Source: Alphaproteobacteria bacterium
GTDB lineage: Bacteria; Pseudomonadota; Alphaproteobacteria; Micropepsales; Micropepsaceae
Assembly: GCA_028871795.1 (NCBI GenBank)
Contig: JAGWMG010000011.1
Location: 49,489-113,488, forward strand
Direction: 5' to 3'
Length of the DNA stretch: 64,000 bases
The translations under genes were made by a program, and so were the position numbers. The notes beneath the pieces were generated by a model, which had not been told where the DNA came from, searched no databases, and saw only the letters and a program-made list of their open reading frames with translations. This document shows positions 17,424 through 26,010 of this stretch, piece by piece. The stretch's first letter is position 1. Each line of letters opens with the position of its first letter.

Positions 17424-17499
17424 CAGCTTCCACAGGTTCGTCTGGCGGCGAACCATAGCGGAGTTGGGCGCGCGGCGCACTAAGCTCGCTTGACGCGCG

Positions 17500-17910
17500 T
17501 TACTGTCTGACCGTCACCGCGATCGAAAAAGTCCTACTGGGCGGAGTGTCCTTCACCCAGGGCTGGCGGTATTCGAGTTTGAGCGTGCCCGTGCCGGCGC
17601 CGGTCGCGGCAAACACCAGCTCCTGGATCTGCGCGCCGCCCGGCAGGCCGGCGGAGCCTTGGGCGCTGGAGCTTTCGAATTTCAGCAGCGGCGTCGAATC
17701 CGAAGCGGCGGCCCAACTGTAGCCGGTGCCGAACTGGGCGCTCAGATGCACGTTCAGACGCTCACCCACCGAAAGGGTGACGGATTTTCCTGCGTCCGCT
17801 TGCGTGACGGTGAGCGGATTGGGCGCCGAGCCCATCGCTTGGCCGGTTCCCACCACGGCGATGAGTGCGGCGACGCCGAATGCCGCGCGGAAGAGATTGT
17901 TCGCGTTCAT
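17500..17910 (-). CDS. Chagasin-type (I42) cysteine protease inhibitor, secreted
   Basis: 136 residues from ATG 17910, with a signal peptide (FRAAFGVAALIAVVGTGQAMG). The mature part is an all-beta Inhibitor_I42 domain: the GTGYSW loop near residue 65, a glycine-rich PGGAQIQELVF strand, and RQPW in place of the RPW loop. Chagasin-like proteins plug the active site of papain-type proteases. The gene directly upstream on the same strand encodes a papain-type protease, so the pair is probably an enzyme and its periplasmic guard. Confidence 0.83.
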   Translation of the reverse strand: MNANNLFRAAFGVAALIAVVGTGQAMGSAPNPLTVTQADAGKSVTLSVGERLNVHLSAQFGTGYSWAAASDSTPLLKFESSSAQGSAGLPGGAQIQELVFAATGAGTGTLKLEYRQPWVKDTPPSRTFSIAVTVRQ

Positions 17911-17976
17911 AACACCTCCTCGGTCCATCGCGGGGAGCCTCCGCCATAATTGCGACAAAACTGAGGATTGCCGCGC

Positions 17977-18011
17977 CAAAAAAGCGCCCCCGGAGCGGAT
18001 GCTCCGGGGGC
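17977..18011 (-). terminator. Terminator after the papain-like protease
   Basis: Eleven-base perfect stem GCCCCCGGAGC / GCTCCGGGGGC with a GGAT loop, followed on the minus strand by GCTTTTTTGG. It lies between the protease and the inhibitor gene. Confidence 0.9.
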
Positions 18012-18027
18012 CGTCAAAGTGAGTCGC

Positions 18028-19227
18028 CTAGTGCGGTATCTGCATGTTCGGTATCGGCGACATCTCGTGGATCGGTCCCGGATTGGGGATCAGACGGTAT
18101 TTTGCGATCAAGTCGAGGAGGCGCGGGTTGATCACAATCCTGCTGCTCGGCGCCTGCACCCAGGCCGCGTGATAGCCGATATTGTTGGAACCCCAAGCGA
18201 TCCAGAAATATCCGCTAAGGCCCCAGCCCGTGCCCCAGGAGTTCTTCACCAGCCAGGCGTGCTTGGAATCGTCCCAGCCCACGATCGTCACCGCGTGATT
18301 GAGATTGTTCATCGGCCCTTCGTTGATGACGCCGCCCGTATAGGCGATGACCGCAGGCGTCGCCATCATCGCCACCGCCAACGGTCCGTGCGCGCAAAGC
18401 GCCGCCTTCATGGCGGCGACGGAGGGAACGCCGCCGCTGGGATCGACAAAGCCCCAGGCGACGTCTTCATATGTCCCGGAGAGCCCGCCCGGACAGGCGC
18501 CGTCATGGGCCGTGTAAGCCAGGGCCGAGGTGCTGACGACCTTGTGGGTCAGCATCCAGTCCCACACCGGCATGTACCAGCCGCCCGCGCAGGTGCCTGC
18601 GCCGGCGCAATCGAGGATATGCTGCTCGGACACATTGACCATGACGCTGTTGCGGATGGCGTAAGCCGATTCATACGCGGCCACGGCCGCGAAATCCCAG
18701 CAGCTGCCGCAGGGATTCTGGTTCTTCACCGGCGTCACCTTGCCGAGCGTCCGCCAGTCGAACGATGCGGAACCGGCGTTGCACATCAGCACCAGAGGCG
18801 GGAGGTGGTTCACCATGGAATAATTGCGTTCGAGCGTCATGGCTTCGGCGGCGAACGCGTTCTGCTGCGGGCCACGCCGCGCATAGCTAGCCGGCTCCTT
18901 CGCGCCGGTCAGCTGTTCGAGCGAATAGTCCATCGCCGTGGTGTAGCCGACGGTGAAGGTCCAGTTTCTCTGCTTGCCTTGTGCCGTCAAGGCATCCAGG
19001 CGCGACTTGATCTGGGGTGAAGCGGTCCGCAGCCGATTTTCATAGAATGGATTCTGAGCAACGGCGACCGCGCCCGGCGACGCCATCATCAGGCTCGAAG
19101 TAGGTCTGTTCTGGGCGCCGACTTGTCCGGCTGCCAGACAAAGAATGGATGCGAAAACGATTGTTGATGCCGCCCGGCCGCCGGCACGAGCGACTCCATG
19201 GCTGAGGACTTTCGTGGTCTTGCGCAT
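18028..19227 (-). CDS. Papain-like (C1) cysteine protease, secreted
   Basis: 399 residues from ATG 19227, preceded by GGGAGG. A signal peptide covers about residues 1-39, then a propeptide-like region to about residue 145, then the C1A peptidase: FDWRTLGKVTPVKNQ, catalytic Cys in NPCGSCWDF, His in NHAVTIVGWD and Asn in KNSWGTGWG. All three catalytic residues are present. It is predicted to act in the periplasm or outside the cell. The chagasin-type inhibitor gene is just downstream beyond a terminator. C1 proteases are uncommon in alphaproteobacteria. Confidence 0.93.
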   Translation of the reverse strand: MRKTTKVLSHGVARAGGRAASTIVFASILCLAAGQVGAQNRPTSSLMMASPGAVAVAQNPFYENRLRTASPQIKSRLDALTAQGKQRNWTFTVGYTTAMDYSLEQLTGAKEPASYARRGPQQNAFAAEAMTLERNYSMVNHLPPLVLMCNAGSASFDWRTLGKVTPVKNQNPCGSCWDFAAVAAYESAYAIRNSVMVNVSEQHILDCAGAGTCAGGWYMPVWDWMLTHKVVSTSALAYTAHDGACPGGLSGTYEDVAWGFVDPSGGVPSVAAMKAALCAHGPLAVAMMATPAVIAYTGGVINEGPMNNLNHAVTIVGWDDSKHAWLVKNSWGTGWGLSGYFWIAWGSNNIGYHAAWVQAPSSRIVINPRLLDLIAKYRLIPNPGPIHEMSPIPNMQIPH

Positions 19228-19425
19228 CGGCGCCTCCCTTTTTATCACCGTTAACATTACGCTGCCGCACAGGTTGTCACAACGCCGCTGGAACGAAAGT
19301 TCTGCGACAGCTACATATTATCGTTCCGCTTTGCAGGACCTGCCGAAATCCTTGCAGACTTTGGTCCATGCGAGCACTTTCAATCGGTTCCCGCGCTGCA
19401 CCATTAATCGAAAATAAGCCGGCGG

Positions 19426-19890
19426 TCACTTGGAAGACGCCGGGTCCACGGTGCCCATGTCGGCTTCGACCCTCCACCGGCCGCTCGCATCCTTCTTCCA
19501 CACCGTCAGATAATGCCCGGTGGCCTTGCCTCGCTCACCCTTGGCGTTGGCTGCGCCCGCGAACGTCCAGACCCCGTCCGTCCAGCCCGCGCCGCCGTCG
19601 TCCGAGAGCCCGGCATGCTGCGGCGTCCAGCTGAGAAGTGTCCCCGCGTCGCTCTGCTTGGCGAAGCTCGCGACGGCGGCGGCCTTGCCGTAAATCGGCG
19701 GTTCGCTGCCGACGCCGAACATGCGTCCGTCTTCGGCAAGATAGAATAGGAAAGCCATATGGCTTCCCTTCGCCGCCGACAGCGCCGAGAACGCCGAGTC
19801 CGCTGCGAGAAGATCCTCTTTCGGCCCGGCCTGAGCCGGAGATAACGAAATCGCTGTGCTCAGCAGCAGAACAAACCAACGGGCGTCCAT
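19426..19890 (-). CDS. Secreted DUF4440/SnoaL-like protein
   Basis: 154 residues from ATG 19890; an earlier ATG at 19902 is part of the GGAGGTGAGG ribosome site, so the second is preferred. A signal peptide ends near SPAQA. The rest (DLLAADSAFSALSAAKG, FLAEDGRMF, GHYLTVWKKDASGRWRVEADMG) has the pattern of DUF4440/NTF2-fold proteins, small cone-shaped domains of varied use. The function is unknown. Confidence 0.75.
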   Translation of the reverse strand: MDARWFVLLLSTAISLSPAQAGPKEDLLAADSAFSALSAAKGSHMAFLFYLAEDGRMFGVGSEPPIYGKAAAVASFAKQSDAGTLLSWTPQHAGLSDDGGAGWTDGVWTFAGAANAKGERGKATGHYLTVWKKDASGRWRVEADMGTVDPASSK

Positions 19891-20044
19891 CCTCACCTCC
19901 ATCGCGCAGCCTGTTCGCCAATTATGGCGGTCCGCCGCAAAATTTCCCCAATCTTCTCAATTCGCCCCAAAATCCGACTTATAACGCGCTGTTTACTATG
20001 GCGACGAGGTTCTATCTCGCGAACGGAAACGACGGGGGCACGTT

Positions 20045-21166
20045 ATGAGCGACCAGCATAGACCGCGCGAAGACAAAGCAAAAATGCCAAAGCAACGCCA
20101 AGCCCTTTCTCACGATTTCTTGCACGGCATGGATTCTGAGGATTTCCAAGAAGAGGCTGAAAAACTGTCGGCTCTGACGCCCGCTTCGCGCCACCGCCTG
20201 AAGGTCCAGTTGACCGAGCGGCTGAAGACTCCGGTCGACAAGCCGAGCTGGGGTCCCGACTGGGTCAGACACGGCGAGCGCGTCGCCGCCAAGCGTTCTA
20301 AACGCAAGGGCTGGCTGGCCAAGCTGTTCACCTTCGGCAAGAGCAAGGACAAAGGCGAGGACGAGGTGGGTGACGAATCCAAGCGCGTCGCTTTGAGCCC
20401 CGAAGAAAACGACGATGCGGCGATCATCGCCCGCAACATGGAAAAGAGCCGTCAAGTCTCTCACTACAAGCCGCTTTACGCGATGGCCGTGCTTCTGGCG
20501 CTATCGATCCTGCTGGTGGCGATGTTCGTCGACTATCACATCATCCGTGAAGTGTGGACGCGCGCCCTCGCCAACGAATTCATGGTGGTGCCGCCGGCCC
20601 TGCAGTCCTCGGTGATCTTCAAGAGTCTGCAGGTGATCTTTGCCGTGCTGATCGTGCATTTCATGCTGAAGATCAGCGGCGTCACCGGCCGCAACACCAT
20701 GATCGTCGCCGCCTTTGTGATGGCCGTCGTGATGATCGGCGGACTGGGCTATCTCGTCGCCTACAACAACATGGCGGGCGGCACCTCGACGACGCAGGAA
20801 CAGCGCCAGTCCCAGCCCAGCGATTCGATCGACACGTTGTTCGCTTCCTCCGGCGGGATGCAGCACGCCTCGCTCACTCCTCGCACATCCCAGCCCATCA
20901 GCGCCGGCGCAGCGGATGGCGTCTCGCTCGGGCTGCCCAAGCTGTCCCAGGCGTCCCTGGCGGATGCCGATTCCTGGTTCTGGCTTGCTTTCGCCAGCAT
21001 GGTATTTTTCATCGTGACAACGGTTGCGGCGCTTTATATGCAGATCGCCGAGAACAACGTGCGCAATTTCCGTATTTCGCACGATTACAAGCATCGCCAG
21101 AAACAGTTCGCGCAATTGCACCTGCTCGAACTGGCCGATAAAACGGGTGGCTCGGCCGGGGGATAA
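20045..21166 (+). CDS. Uncharacterised multi-pass membrane protein
   Basis: 373 residues. The first 145 are soluble and highly charged with a basic stretch (AAKRSKRKGWLAKLFTFGKSK). Then come membrane segments near 147-165, 190-207, 216-238 and 312-332, with a serine/glutamine-rich linker between the third and fourth. The C-terminal 40 residues are basic. I do not recognise a family. It is followed after 4 bp by a VWA-like exported protein, so the two probably act together at the inner membrane. Confidence 0.75.
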   Translation: MSDQHRPREDKAKMPKQRQALSHDFLHGMDSEDFQEEAEKLSALTPASRHRLKVQLTERLKTPVDKPSWGPDWVRHGERVAAKRSKRKGWLAKLFTFGKSKDKGEDEVGDESKRVALSPEENDDAAIIARNMEKSRQVSHYKPLYAMAVLLALSILLVAMFVDYHIIREVWTRALANEFMVVPPALQSSVIFKSLQVIFAVLIVHFMLKISGVTGRNTMIVAAFVMAVVMIGGLGYLVAYNNMAGGTSTTQEQRQSQPSDSIDTLFASSGGMQHASLTPRTSQPISAGAADGVSLGLPKLSQASLADADSWFWLAFASMVFFIVTTVAALYMQIAENNVRNFRISHDYKHRQKQFAQLHLLELADKTGGSAGG

Positions 21167-21170
21167 TCTT

Positions 21171-21884
21171 ATGATGAAGGCCATCTTGCTGGCGGTGACG
21201 ACGGCGGTGGCTCTGGCGGGCGGAGCGACACTGGTGACACGGGTCGCGGCGCAGCGGCCTCCGACGGATCGCGAATTCGGCACGCTCCATCCTCAGCGCA
21301 TCATCATCGGGCTTGACCTATCGAAGAGCAATCCGCTGATCGACAATCAGGAGTTCGCCGCCAAGGTGGGCGCGCGCATCGCCAACATCGTACGCAACCT
21401 GGATTTTGCCTCGGAGGTGCATGTGCGCACCTTCGGGAACTACGACGCCACCTCGAACAATTTCGCCTATGACGTGGTGCTGTCGAAGCTCAATCACCCG
21501 CAGGACGTTGCCGCCGAAGTCCAAAGGCTCGTCGCCGGCACGCCGATGCTGGTCAGGTCCGGTAAATGGCGCGCCCAGGACAACACCAACATCGTCGCCT
21601 TTCTCGACAATCTTTCGCGCGGCATCGGCTGTCGGGGAATGCCCACCACGATCATTCTGGCGAGCGACGGGATCGAGGATTCCGCTTACGCCAAGCTTTA
21701 TCGGCCTGGCGCTCATTTGCCGGTTGCCGCCGGCAGGCCGTTCGCGGGTTGCGCCGAACTCGAAATCCTCGGGCTTGGCGAGGGCGCCGACAGTCCGCGG
21801 CTGACCGCACGGCTGCGGGACGAATGGTCCGGCTGGGCGCGCTCCGGCGGATTTGACCAATTTACCGGCCTCAACGACTGGTAG
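21171..21884 (+). CDS. Exported VWA-like protein
   Basis: 237 residues from ATG 21171, 4 bp after the membrane-protein stop, with GGGGGAT upstream. It has an N-terminal signal or anchor (AILLAVTTAVALAGGATLV). The domain that follows begins IIIGLDLSKSNPL, like a MIDAS DxSxS strand of von Willebrand A domains, then a second strand TTIILASDGIED that fits the later Asp of the motif. It would bind a divalent metal and a partner protein in the periplasm, probably the membrane protein encoded upstream. The pair is unnamed. Confidence 0.72.
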   Translation: MMKAILLAVTTAVALAGGATLVTRVAAQRPPTDREFGTLHPQRIIIGLDLSKSNPLIDNQEFAAKVGARIANIVRNLDFASEVHVRTFGNYDATSNNFAYDVVLSKLNHPQDVAAEVQRLVAGTPMLVRSGKWRAQDNTNIVAFLDNLSRGIGCRGMPTTIILASDGIEDSAYAKLYRPGAHLPVAAGRPFAGCAELEILGLGEGADSPRLTARLRDEWSGWARSGGFDQFTGLNDW

Positions 21885-21941
21885 ATTGCCGATAACTCAT
21901 TGATTTCAAACTATTAAATATCTCTCCGGCAATCTATTGAC

Positions 21942-21972
21942 ATAGATTTATCTATGATACAGAGTAATCTGT
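21942..21972. promoter_or_regulatory. Two tandem inverted repeats, likely operator
   Basis: ATAGAT-TT-ATCTAT (21942-21955) and ACAGA-GTAA-TCTGT (21959-21972) lie back to back in an AT-rich stretch 22 bp before the membrane-protein start. The likely binder is the winged-helix regulator encoded two genes on. A TTGACA occurs at 21937-21942 but no -10 at correct spacing was found. Confidence 0.5.
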
Positions 21973-21993
21973 GATTGCTACAGAGATTTCCCT

Positions 21994-22554
21994 ATGCCGC
22001 TGTCTCCGAAAGAAGCCGCCGAAACCCTGACCAGCGTCGAACAGGCCGCCCGACGCAGCGCTCAGGCCTTTGGCTACCGCAATGCCTCGCCGTATCTGAT
22101 CCTATGGGGACTGATCTGGGTGGCCGGCTACGCTGGCACCGATCTGCGTCCAGAGTATGCGAACCTTATCTGGGCGGTCCTGGTCGTCCTTGGCGGAACT
22201 GTCTCGTTCTTCCTCGGTCGTCACTGCGAAAGGACCGTCGGGACCGCGTGCTACAAGGGCGGCTGGCGCATGCTGGGCCTTTTCGCACTCGTCTTCGCCT
22301 TCATGGCCGCGACCTATTCCATCATGTGGCCAGTGCATGGCCTGCAGTTCGGTGCTTTCCCGGCATTGCTGGTCGGGGCGATCTATTGCGGCATGGGCTT
22401 ATGGCTGGGCCTGCGCTTTGTGGTCACCGGCGCGCTGGTGATGGGTCTCACCCTCGTGGGATTTTTCTTTCTGCGCGAACATTTCATGCTGTGGATGGCT
22501 TTCGTCGGCGGCGGCGGATTGATCCTGGCCGGCGTCTGGTTCCGGACCGTGTGA
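21994..22554 (+). CDS. Membrane protein co-transcribed with a winged-helix regulator
   Basis: 186 residues. A soluble N-terminal 35 residues (SPKEAAETLTSVEQAARRSA) is followed by about five hydrophobic segments (ILWGLIWVAGYAG, LIWAVLVVLGGTVSFFLG, LGLFALVFAFMAATYSI, PALLVGAIYCGMGLWLGL, ALVMGLTLVGFFF). Its stop is 1 bp from the regulator start, a pairing seen with membrane proteins that respond to the same signal. The function is unknown. Confidence 0.75.
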   Translation: MPLSPKEAAETLTSVEQAARRSAQAFGYRNASPYLILWGLIWVAGYAGTDLRPEYANLIWAVLVVLGGTVSFFLGRHCERTVGTACYKGGWRMLGLFALVFAFMAATYSIMWPVHGLQFGAFPALLVGAIYCGMGLWLGLRFVVTGALVMGLTLVGFFFLREHFMLWMAFVGGGGLILAGVWFRTV

Positions 22555-22555
22555 C

Positions 22556-22864
22556 ATGGAACAGCCCGATCCCATCATCCACCAACCCGTGCGGCTCAGG
22601 ATCATGTCCGCGCTCAAGGTGCTGCCAACGAGCGAACTGATCGAGTTCGTCCGCTTGAAAGCCATCGTCGCGGCGACGGAAGGCAATCTCGGCGCCCATA
22701 TCACGACCCTGGAGGAGGCGGGCTATGTCGCGGTGGAAAAGGATTTCGCGGGCAAGCGGCCGCGCACGCGCATCGCTCTGACCAACCAAGGCCGTCGCGC
22801 CTTCGAGAATTACGTCGCTTATCTGCGCGACATCATCGACGCCCAACCCACGACTTTTCAATGA
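22556..22864 (+). CDS. Winged-helix transcriptional regulator
   Basis: 102 residues; a small winged-helix protein of the MarR/PadR-like (HTH_34) kind: IHQPVRLRIMSAL, then VRLKAIVAATEGNLGAHITTLEEAGYVAV as the recognition helix region and a wing with KRPRTRIALTNQGRRAF. It probably binds DNA as a dimer. It sits 1 bp after the membrane protein and overlaps an upstream ATG of the hydrolase, so it may control this small operon through the inverted repeats at 21942-21972. Confidence 0.85.
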   Translation: MEQPDPIIHQPVRLRIMSALKVLPTSELIEFVRLKAIVAATEGNLGAHITTLEEAGYVAVEKDFAGKRPRTRIALTNQGRRAFENYVAYLRDIIDAQPTTFQ

Positions 22865-22881
22865 CAAGGAGTTTTGCAGCC

Positions 22882-23775
22882 ATGAAATCCGCTCTCGCCA
22901 TTGGTGCTGCCATAAGCATCGTCGCAATATCCGCCCAGACCGCTTTCGCCGAGAAATTGTTCGCAACCAGCAAACTCGTCACCGAGGATCGCTTCAGCGA
23001 CGAGATCGTCGGGCAAGGCCCCGACGTGATCTTCATTCCCGGCCTCGCCTCCTCACGTGAAACCTGGAAGGCGGCGGCCGAACGGCTGAAGGATCACTTC
23101 CGCATCCATCTGATCCAGATTGCCGGTTTCGCCGGCGAAGAGGCGCGCTCCAATGCGGTCGGCCCGGTTCTGACGCCAACCGCGAAAGCCATAGACGCCT
23201 ATCTTGTCGAGCAACATCTGACTCCTGCCACGATCGTTGGCCATTCACTCGGCGGAACGATTGCACTCTATCTCACCGAGAAACACCCGAGCGATTTGAA
23301 AAAAATCCTGCTTGTTGATGCGCTGCCGTTCTACCCCCGTCTGATAGGCGGCCCGCAAGCGACGCCTGAAAGCGTGAAACCATTGGCGGATGCTATCCGC
23401 CGCGGTGAGTCGCAGATGACCGATGCGCAGCAGACGCAGTTTTTGGCCAGCATGGCCATGGCCCAATCCGACAGGGACGTAATCGCCGGCTGGAGACAGG
23501 CGAGCGACAAATCCGCTGTCGCCAACGCGCTCGCAGACGATTTCACGCTCGATCTACGCCCCGGCCTCGCCCGTATTTCCGTACCGTTGACGTTGATTTA
23601 TCCCGATTATGCGCGACTTGGCACGCCGCCCGGAACATCCGACAAGATTTACCGCGGCGACTATGCTGCAGTTCCCCATATGACGTTCGCGCGAGCGGAT
23701 AATTCGCTGCATTTCGTCATGTTTGATCAGCCCGCTCAGTTTAATGCCGCGCTCGACGCATTCTTGAAGGATTAA
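22882..23775 (+). CDS. Periplasmic alpha/beta hydrolase
   Basis: 297 residues from ATG 22882, which has AAGGAG upstream and gives a clean signal peptide (AIGAAISIVAISAQTAFA). The ATG at 22861 overlaps the regulator stop but adds seven residues before it. The fold shows FIPGLASSRETW, nucleophile elbow VGHSLGGT near residue 123 and a C-terminal histidine in NSLHFVMFDQP. The substrate is unknown. Its stop codon overlaps the gluQ stop tail to tail (TTAA). Confidence 0.84.
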   Translation: MKSALAIGAAISIVAISAQTAFAEKLFATSKLVTEDRFSDEIVGQGPDVIFIPGLASSRETWKAAAERLKDHFRIHLIQIAGFAGEEARSNAVGPVLTPTAKAIDAYLVEQHLTPATIVGHSLGGTIALYLTEKHPSDLKKILLVDALPFYPRLIGGPQATPESVKPLADAIRRGESQMTDAQQTQFLASMAMAQSDRDVIAGWRQASDKSAVANALADDFTLDLRPGLARISVPLTLIYPDYARLGTPPGTSDKIYRGDYAAVPHMTFARADNSLHFVMFDQPAQFNAALDAFLKD

Positions 23776-24593
23776 CGCGGCAAGCGGATGCGAATGTCTT
23801 CTGGCGTCAGGCCGCTTTCCCGCAGCGCGCGCAGCGTCACCGCGCGGTCGCGCTTGGAAAATTTCCTGCCATTCTCGTCGAGAATAAGGGTGTGATGGGC
23901 ATAGGCCGGCGCGGGCAACCCCAGCAGCGCCTGCAGGAGTCTTTGCACATGCGTGGAGGCGAACAAATCGCTGCCGCGCGTCACCAGCGTCACGCCCTGG
24001 AAGGCGTCGTCCACCACCACCGCCAGGTGATAGGCGGCGGGCGTGTCCTTGCGCGCCAGGACGCTATCGCCGAACAGGAACGGATCGACCGCCGTCCTCC
24101 CTCGGCCCCGTTCTTCGAAGAACAACGGTCCGGCGCTCGCCGCCGCCTTCGCGGCGTCGAGCCTGAGCGCGTAGACCTCGCCGTTGGCGATGCGGCGCGC
24201 GCGCTCCTTCCCGTCCAGGGAACGGCAAAGGCCGGGATAGATCAGCCCGTCGGGGCCATGCGGCGCCGAAGCCGAACGCGCGATCTCATCGGCGATGTCC
24301 TTGCGGGTGCAGAAGCAGGGATAGAGCAAGCCGCGTGCGTTCAGTACGGCCAGCGCCGCGCGGTAGGCATTCATGCGCGACGACTGGCGCAGCACCGGCT
24401 GTTCGAAGCGAAGACCCAGCCATGTCAGGTCCTCGACAATTGCCTTTTCGTATTCCGGTCTGCAGCGTGCGGCGTCGATATTCTCGATGCGCAGGAGAAA
24501 GCGTTCCCCCGCTTCGCAAGCGGTGATGGCCGCGAAGGCATGACCCAGATGCAGCTGTCCGGTCGGGCTCGGTGCGAAGCGGGTGACAATCAT
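23772..24593 (-). CDS. gluQ: Glutamyl-Q tRNA(Asp) synthetase
   Basis: 273 residues. It has the glutamyl-tRNA synthetase catalytic domain only: RFAPSPTGQLHLGHAFAA with the HLGH signature, LRIENIDAARCRPEY and GRKFSKRDRAV as the KMSKS loop. It lacks the anticodon-binding domain, as expected for GluQ-RS, which attaches glutamate to queuosine in tRNA-Asp. Cysteines (YPCFCTRKD and GLCRS) fit the zinc site partly. It is divergent from the carboxylesterase gene. Confidence 0.94.
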   Translation of the reverse strand: MIVTRFAPSPTGQLHLGHAFAAITACEAGERFLLRIENIDAARCRPEYEKAIVEDLTWLGLRFEQPVLRQSSRMNAYRAALAVLNARGLLYPCFCTRKDIADEIARSASAPHGPDGLIYPGLCRSLDGKERARRIANGEVYALRLDAAKAAASAGPLFFEERGRGRTAVDPFLFGDSVLARKDTPAAYHLAVVVDDAFQGVTLVTRGSDLFASTHVQRLLQALLGLPAPAYAHHTLILDENGRKFSKRDRAVTLRALRESGLTPEDIRIRLPR

Positions 24594-24644
24594 GGTTCGG
24601 TTGGACAGCCCATCGCCGGCATGACAATCATGCGGCCGGGATAG

Positions 24645-25331
24645 GTGAGGGACAAGCCGGTGGCGCTTTCAGGTCCGCGTCTCGCGCCGTTGAGCGGTGC
24701 GGCTGCGCAATTGGTCGTGCTCTGCCACGGCTATGGCGCGGACGGCAACGATCTGATCGGGCTGGCGCCGCACTGGCAGCGGTTTCTGCCGGGAGCGGCC
24801 TTCGTCGCGCCGCACGCCCCCGTTCTTTGTCCCGGTGCGGGCAGGCAATGGTTCCCTATTTCCCGCCTCGACCCTGACGAGATGCACACAGGCGTCATGG
24901 GCGCCTCGGGGTTGCTGGAGGCATTTCTCAAAGAAGAACTCGCGCGCCTGGCGCTGCCGCCCGATCGCCTGGCGTTGGTGGGGTTCAGCCAGGGCACGAT
25001 GATGGCGCTGCATGTCGGTCTATGCGGCGCTCTCAGGCCGGCTGCCATCGTGGGCTTTTCGGGTTTGTTGACGGCAAGTTTGCCGCCGTTGCAGGGCGCC
25101 GTGCCGGTCCTGCTGGTCCACGGCGACGCCGACACGGTGATCCCACCGGGCGCGCTTTTTGTCACAGCCGCCGCGCTCGGCGCCGCCGGGCTTGGCGTGC
25201 AGTGGCACCTCGTGGCGGGCCTGGGACACGGCATCGACGCCGCCGGAATCGAGATTGCGGGCCGATTTCTCGCCCTGGCGCTCGGCGGGAAGTTAAGGAC
25301 AGGCGGCGAGGTTTGCTGCGCGCTGCGGTGA
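24645..25331 (+). CDS. Phospholipase/carboxylesterase family hydrolase
   Basis: 228 residues starting at GTG 24645; a second GTG at 24660 is possible. Abhydrolase_2 fold: LVVLCHGYGADGNDLIGLAP, VAPHAPV, nucleophile GFSQGTMMAL near residue 117, Asp in HGDADTVIPP and His in GLGHGIDAAG. The family hydrolyses short acyl esters, including lysophospholipids, in the cytoplasm. There is no operon partner; 51 bp separate it from gluQ. Confidence 0.87.
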   Translation: MRDKPVALSGPRLAPLSGAAAQLVVLCHGYGADGNDLIGLAPHWQRFLPGAAFVAPHAPVLCPGAGRQWFPISRLDPDEMHTGVMGASGLLEAFLKEELARLALPPDRLALVGFSQGTMMALHVGLCGALRPAAIVGFSGLLTASLPPLQGAVPVLLVHGDADTVIPPGALFVTAAALGAAGLGVQWHLVAGLGHGIDAAGIEIAGRFLALALGGKLRTGGEVCCALR

Positions 25332-25449
25332 AAACGTCGCCAATCCGTCACACCGAAGCGCGTAACGTACGGGGCGTATTGGCTTTACCGCGACTTGCCC
25401 GTAAAATCCTGCGCCAAATAGGAGACTTGGTCTTCAGGGAAGTTTCGCC

Positions 25450-26010
25450 ATGTTAGCCGCCGCGCGCAGTCCCGATAACTGCCCGGCTTTGGTGCTCAAC
25501 GCGGATTTTCGCCCGTTGAGCTATTTTCCTTTGTCGCTGTGGTCCTGGCAGGACGCGATCAAGGCCGTGTTCCTCGAACGGGTGAACATCCTGGAGGAAT
25601 ACGACCGCATGGTGCACTCGCCCTCCTTCGAGATGCGCATCCCCTCGGTCGTTTCGCTCAAGACCTACATCCGGCCGGCGCGCAATCCGGCCTTCACGCG
25701 GTTCAACGTCTTCCTGCGCGACCGCTTCGAGTGCCAGTATTGCGGCGCCGACGAAGACCTCACCTTCGACCATGTCGTGCCGCGTTCGCGCGGCGGACAC
25801 ACGACCTGGGACAACGTGGTGACGGCCTGCGCGCCGTGCAATCTGCTCAAGGGCGGCAGGCTGCCCCATCAGACCGGGATGCAGCCGCGTCATCGCCCGC
25901 ACCGGCCCAGCGTCAACGAACTGCGCAACAACGGACGGCTGTTCCCGCCGAATTACCTGCACCAGAGCTGGGCGGATTACCTTTATTGGGATAGCGAACT
26001 CGAACCGTAA
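25450..26010 (+). CDS. HNH endonuclease
   Basis: 186 residues with AGGGAAG before the ATG. The HNH core is FECQYCGADEDLTFDHVVPRSRGG, with two CxxC zinc pairs (CQYC, CAPC) and a DHVVPRSRGG catalytic segment. The N-terminus (ALVLNADFRPLSYFPLSLW) is the standard start of a widely conserved stand-alone HNH protein found in alphaproteobacterial chromosomes. There is no phage or restriction partner nearby, so a housekeeping DNA-repair-type role is more likely than mobility, though unproven. Confidence 0.92.
   Translation: MLAAARSPDNCPALVLNADFRPLSYFPLSLWSWQDAIKAVFLERVNILEEYDRMVHSPSFEMRIPSVVSLKTYIRPARNPAFTRFNVFLRDRFECQYCGADEDLTFDHVVPRSRGGHTTWDNVVTACAPCNLLKGGRLPHQTGMQPRHRPHRPSVNELRNNGRLFPPNYLHQSWADYLYWDSELEP

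Noticed and set aside
21937..21958. TTGACA...TATGAT as a sigma-70 promoter
   Set aside because: Spacing is ten bases instead of about seventeen; the sequence is better explained as inverted repeats.
25450..26010. HNH protein as part of a mobile or restriction system
   Set aside because: No methylase, recombinase or phage gene is nearby and its sequence is the common chromosomal type.
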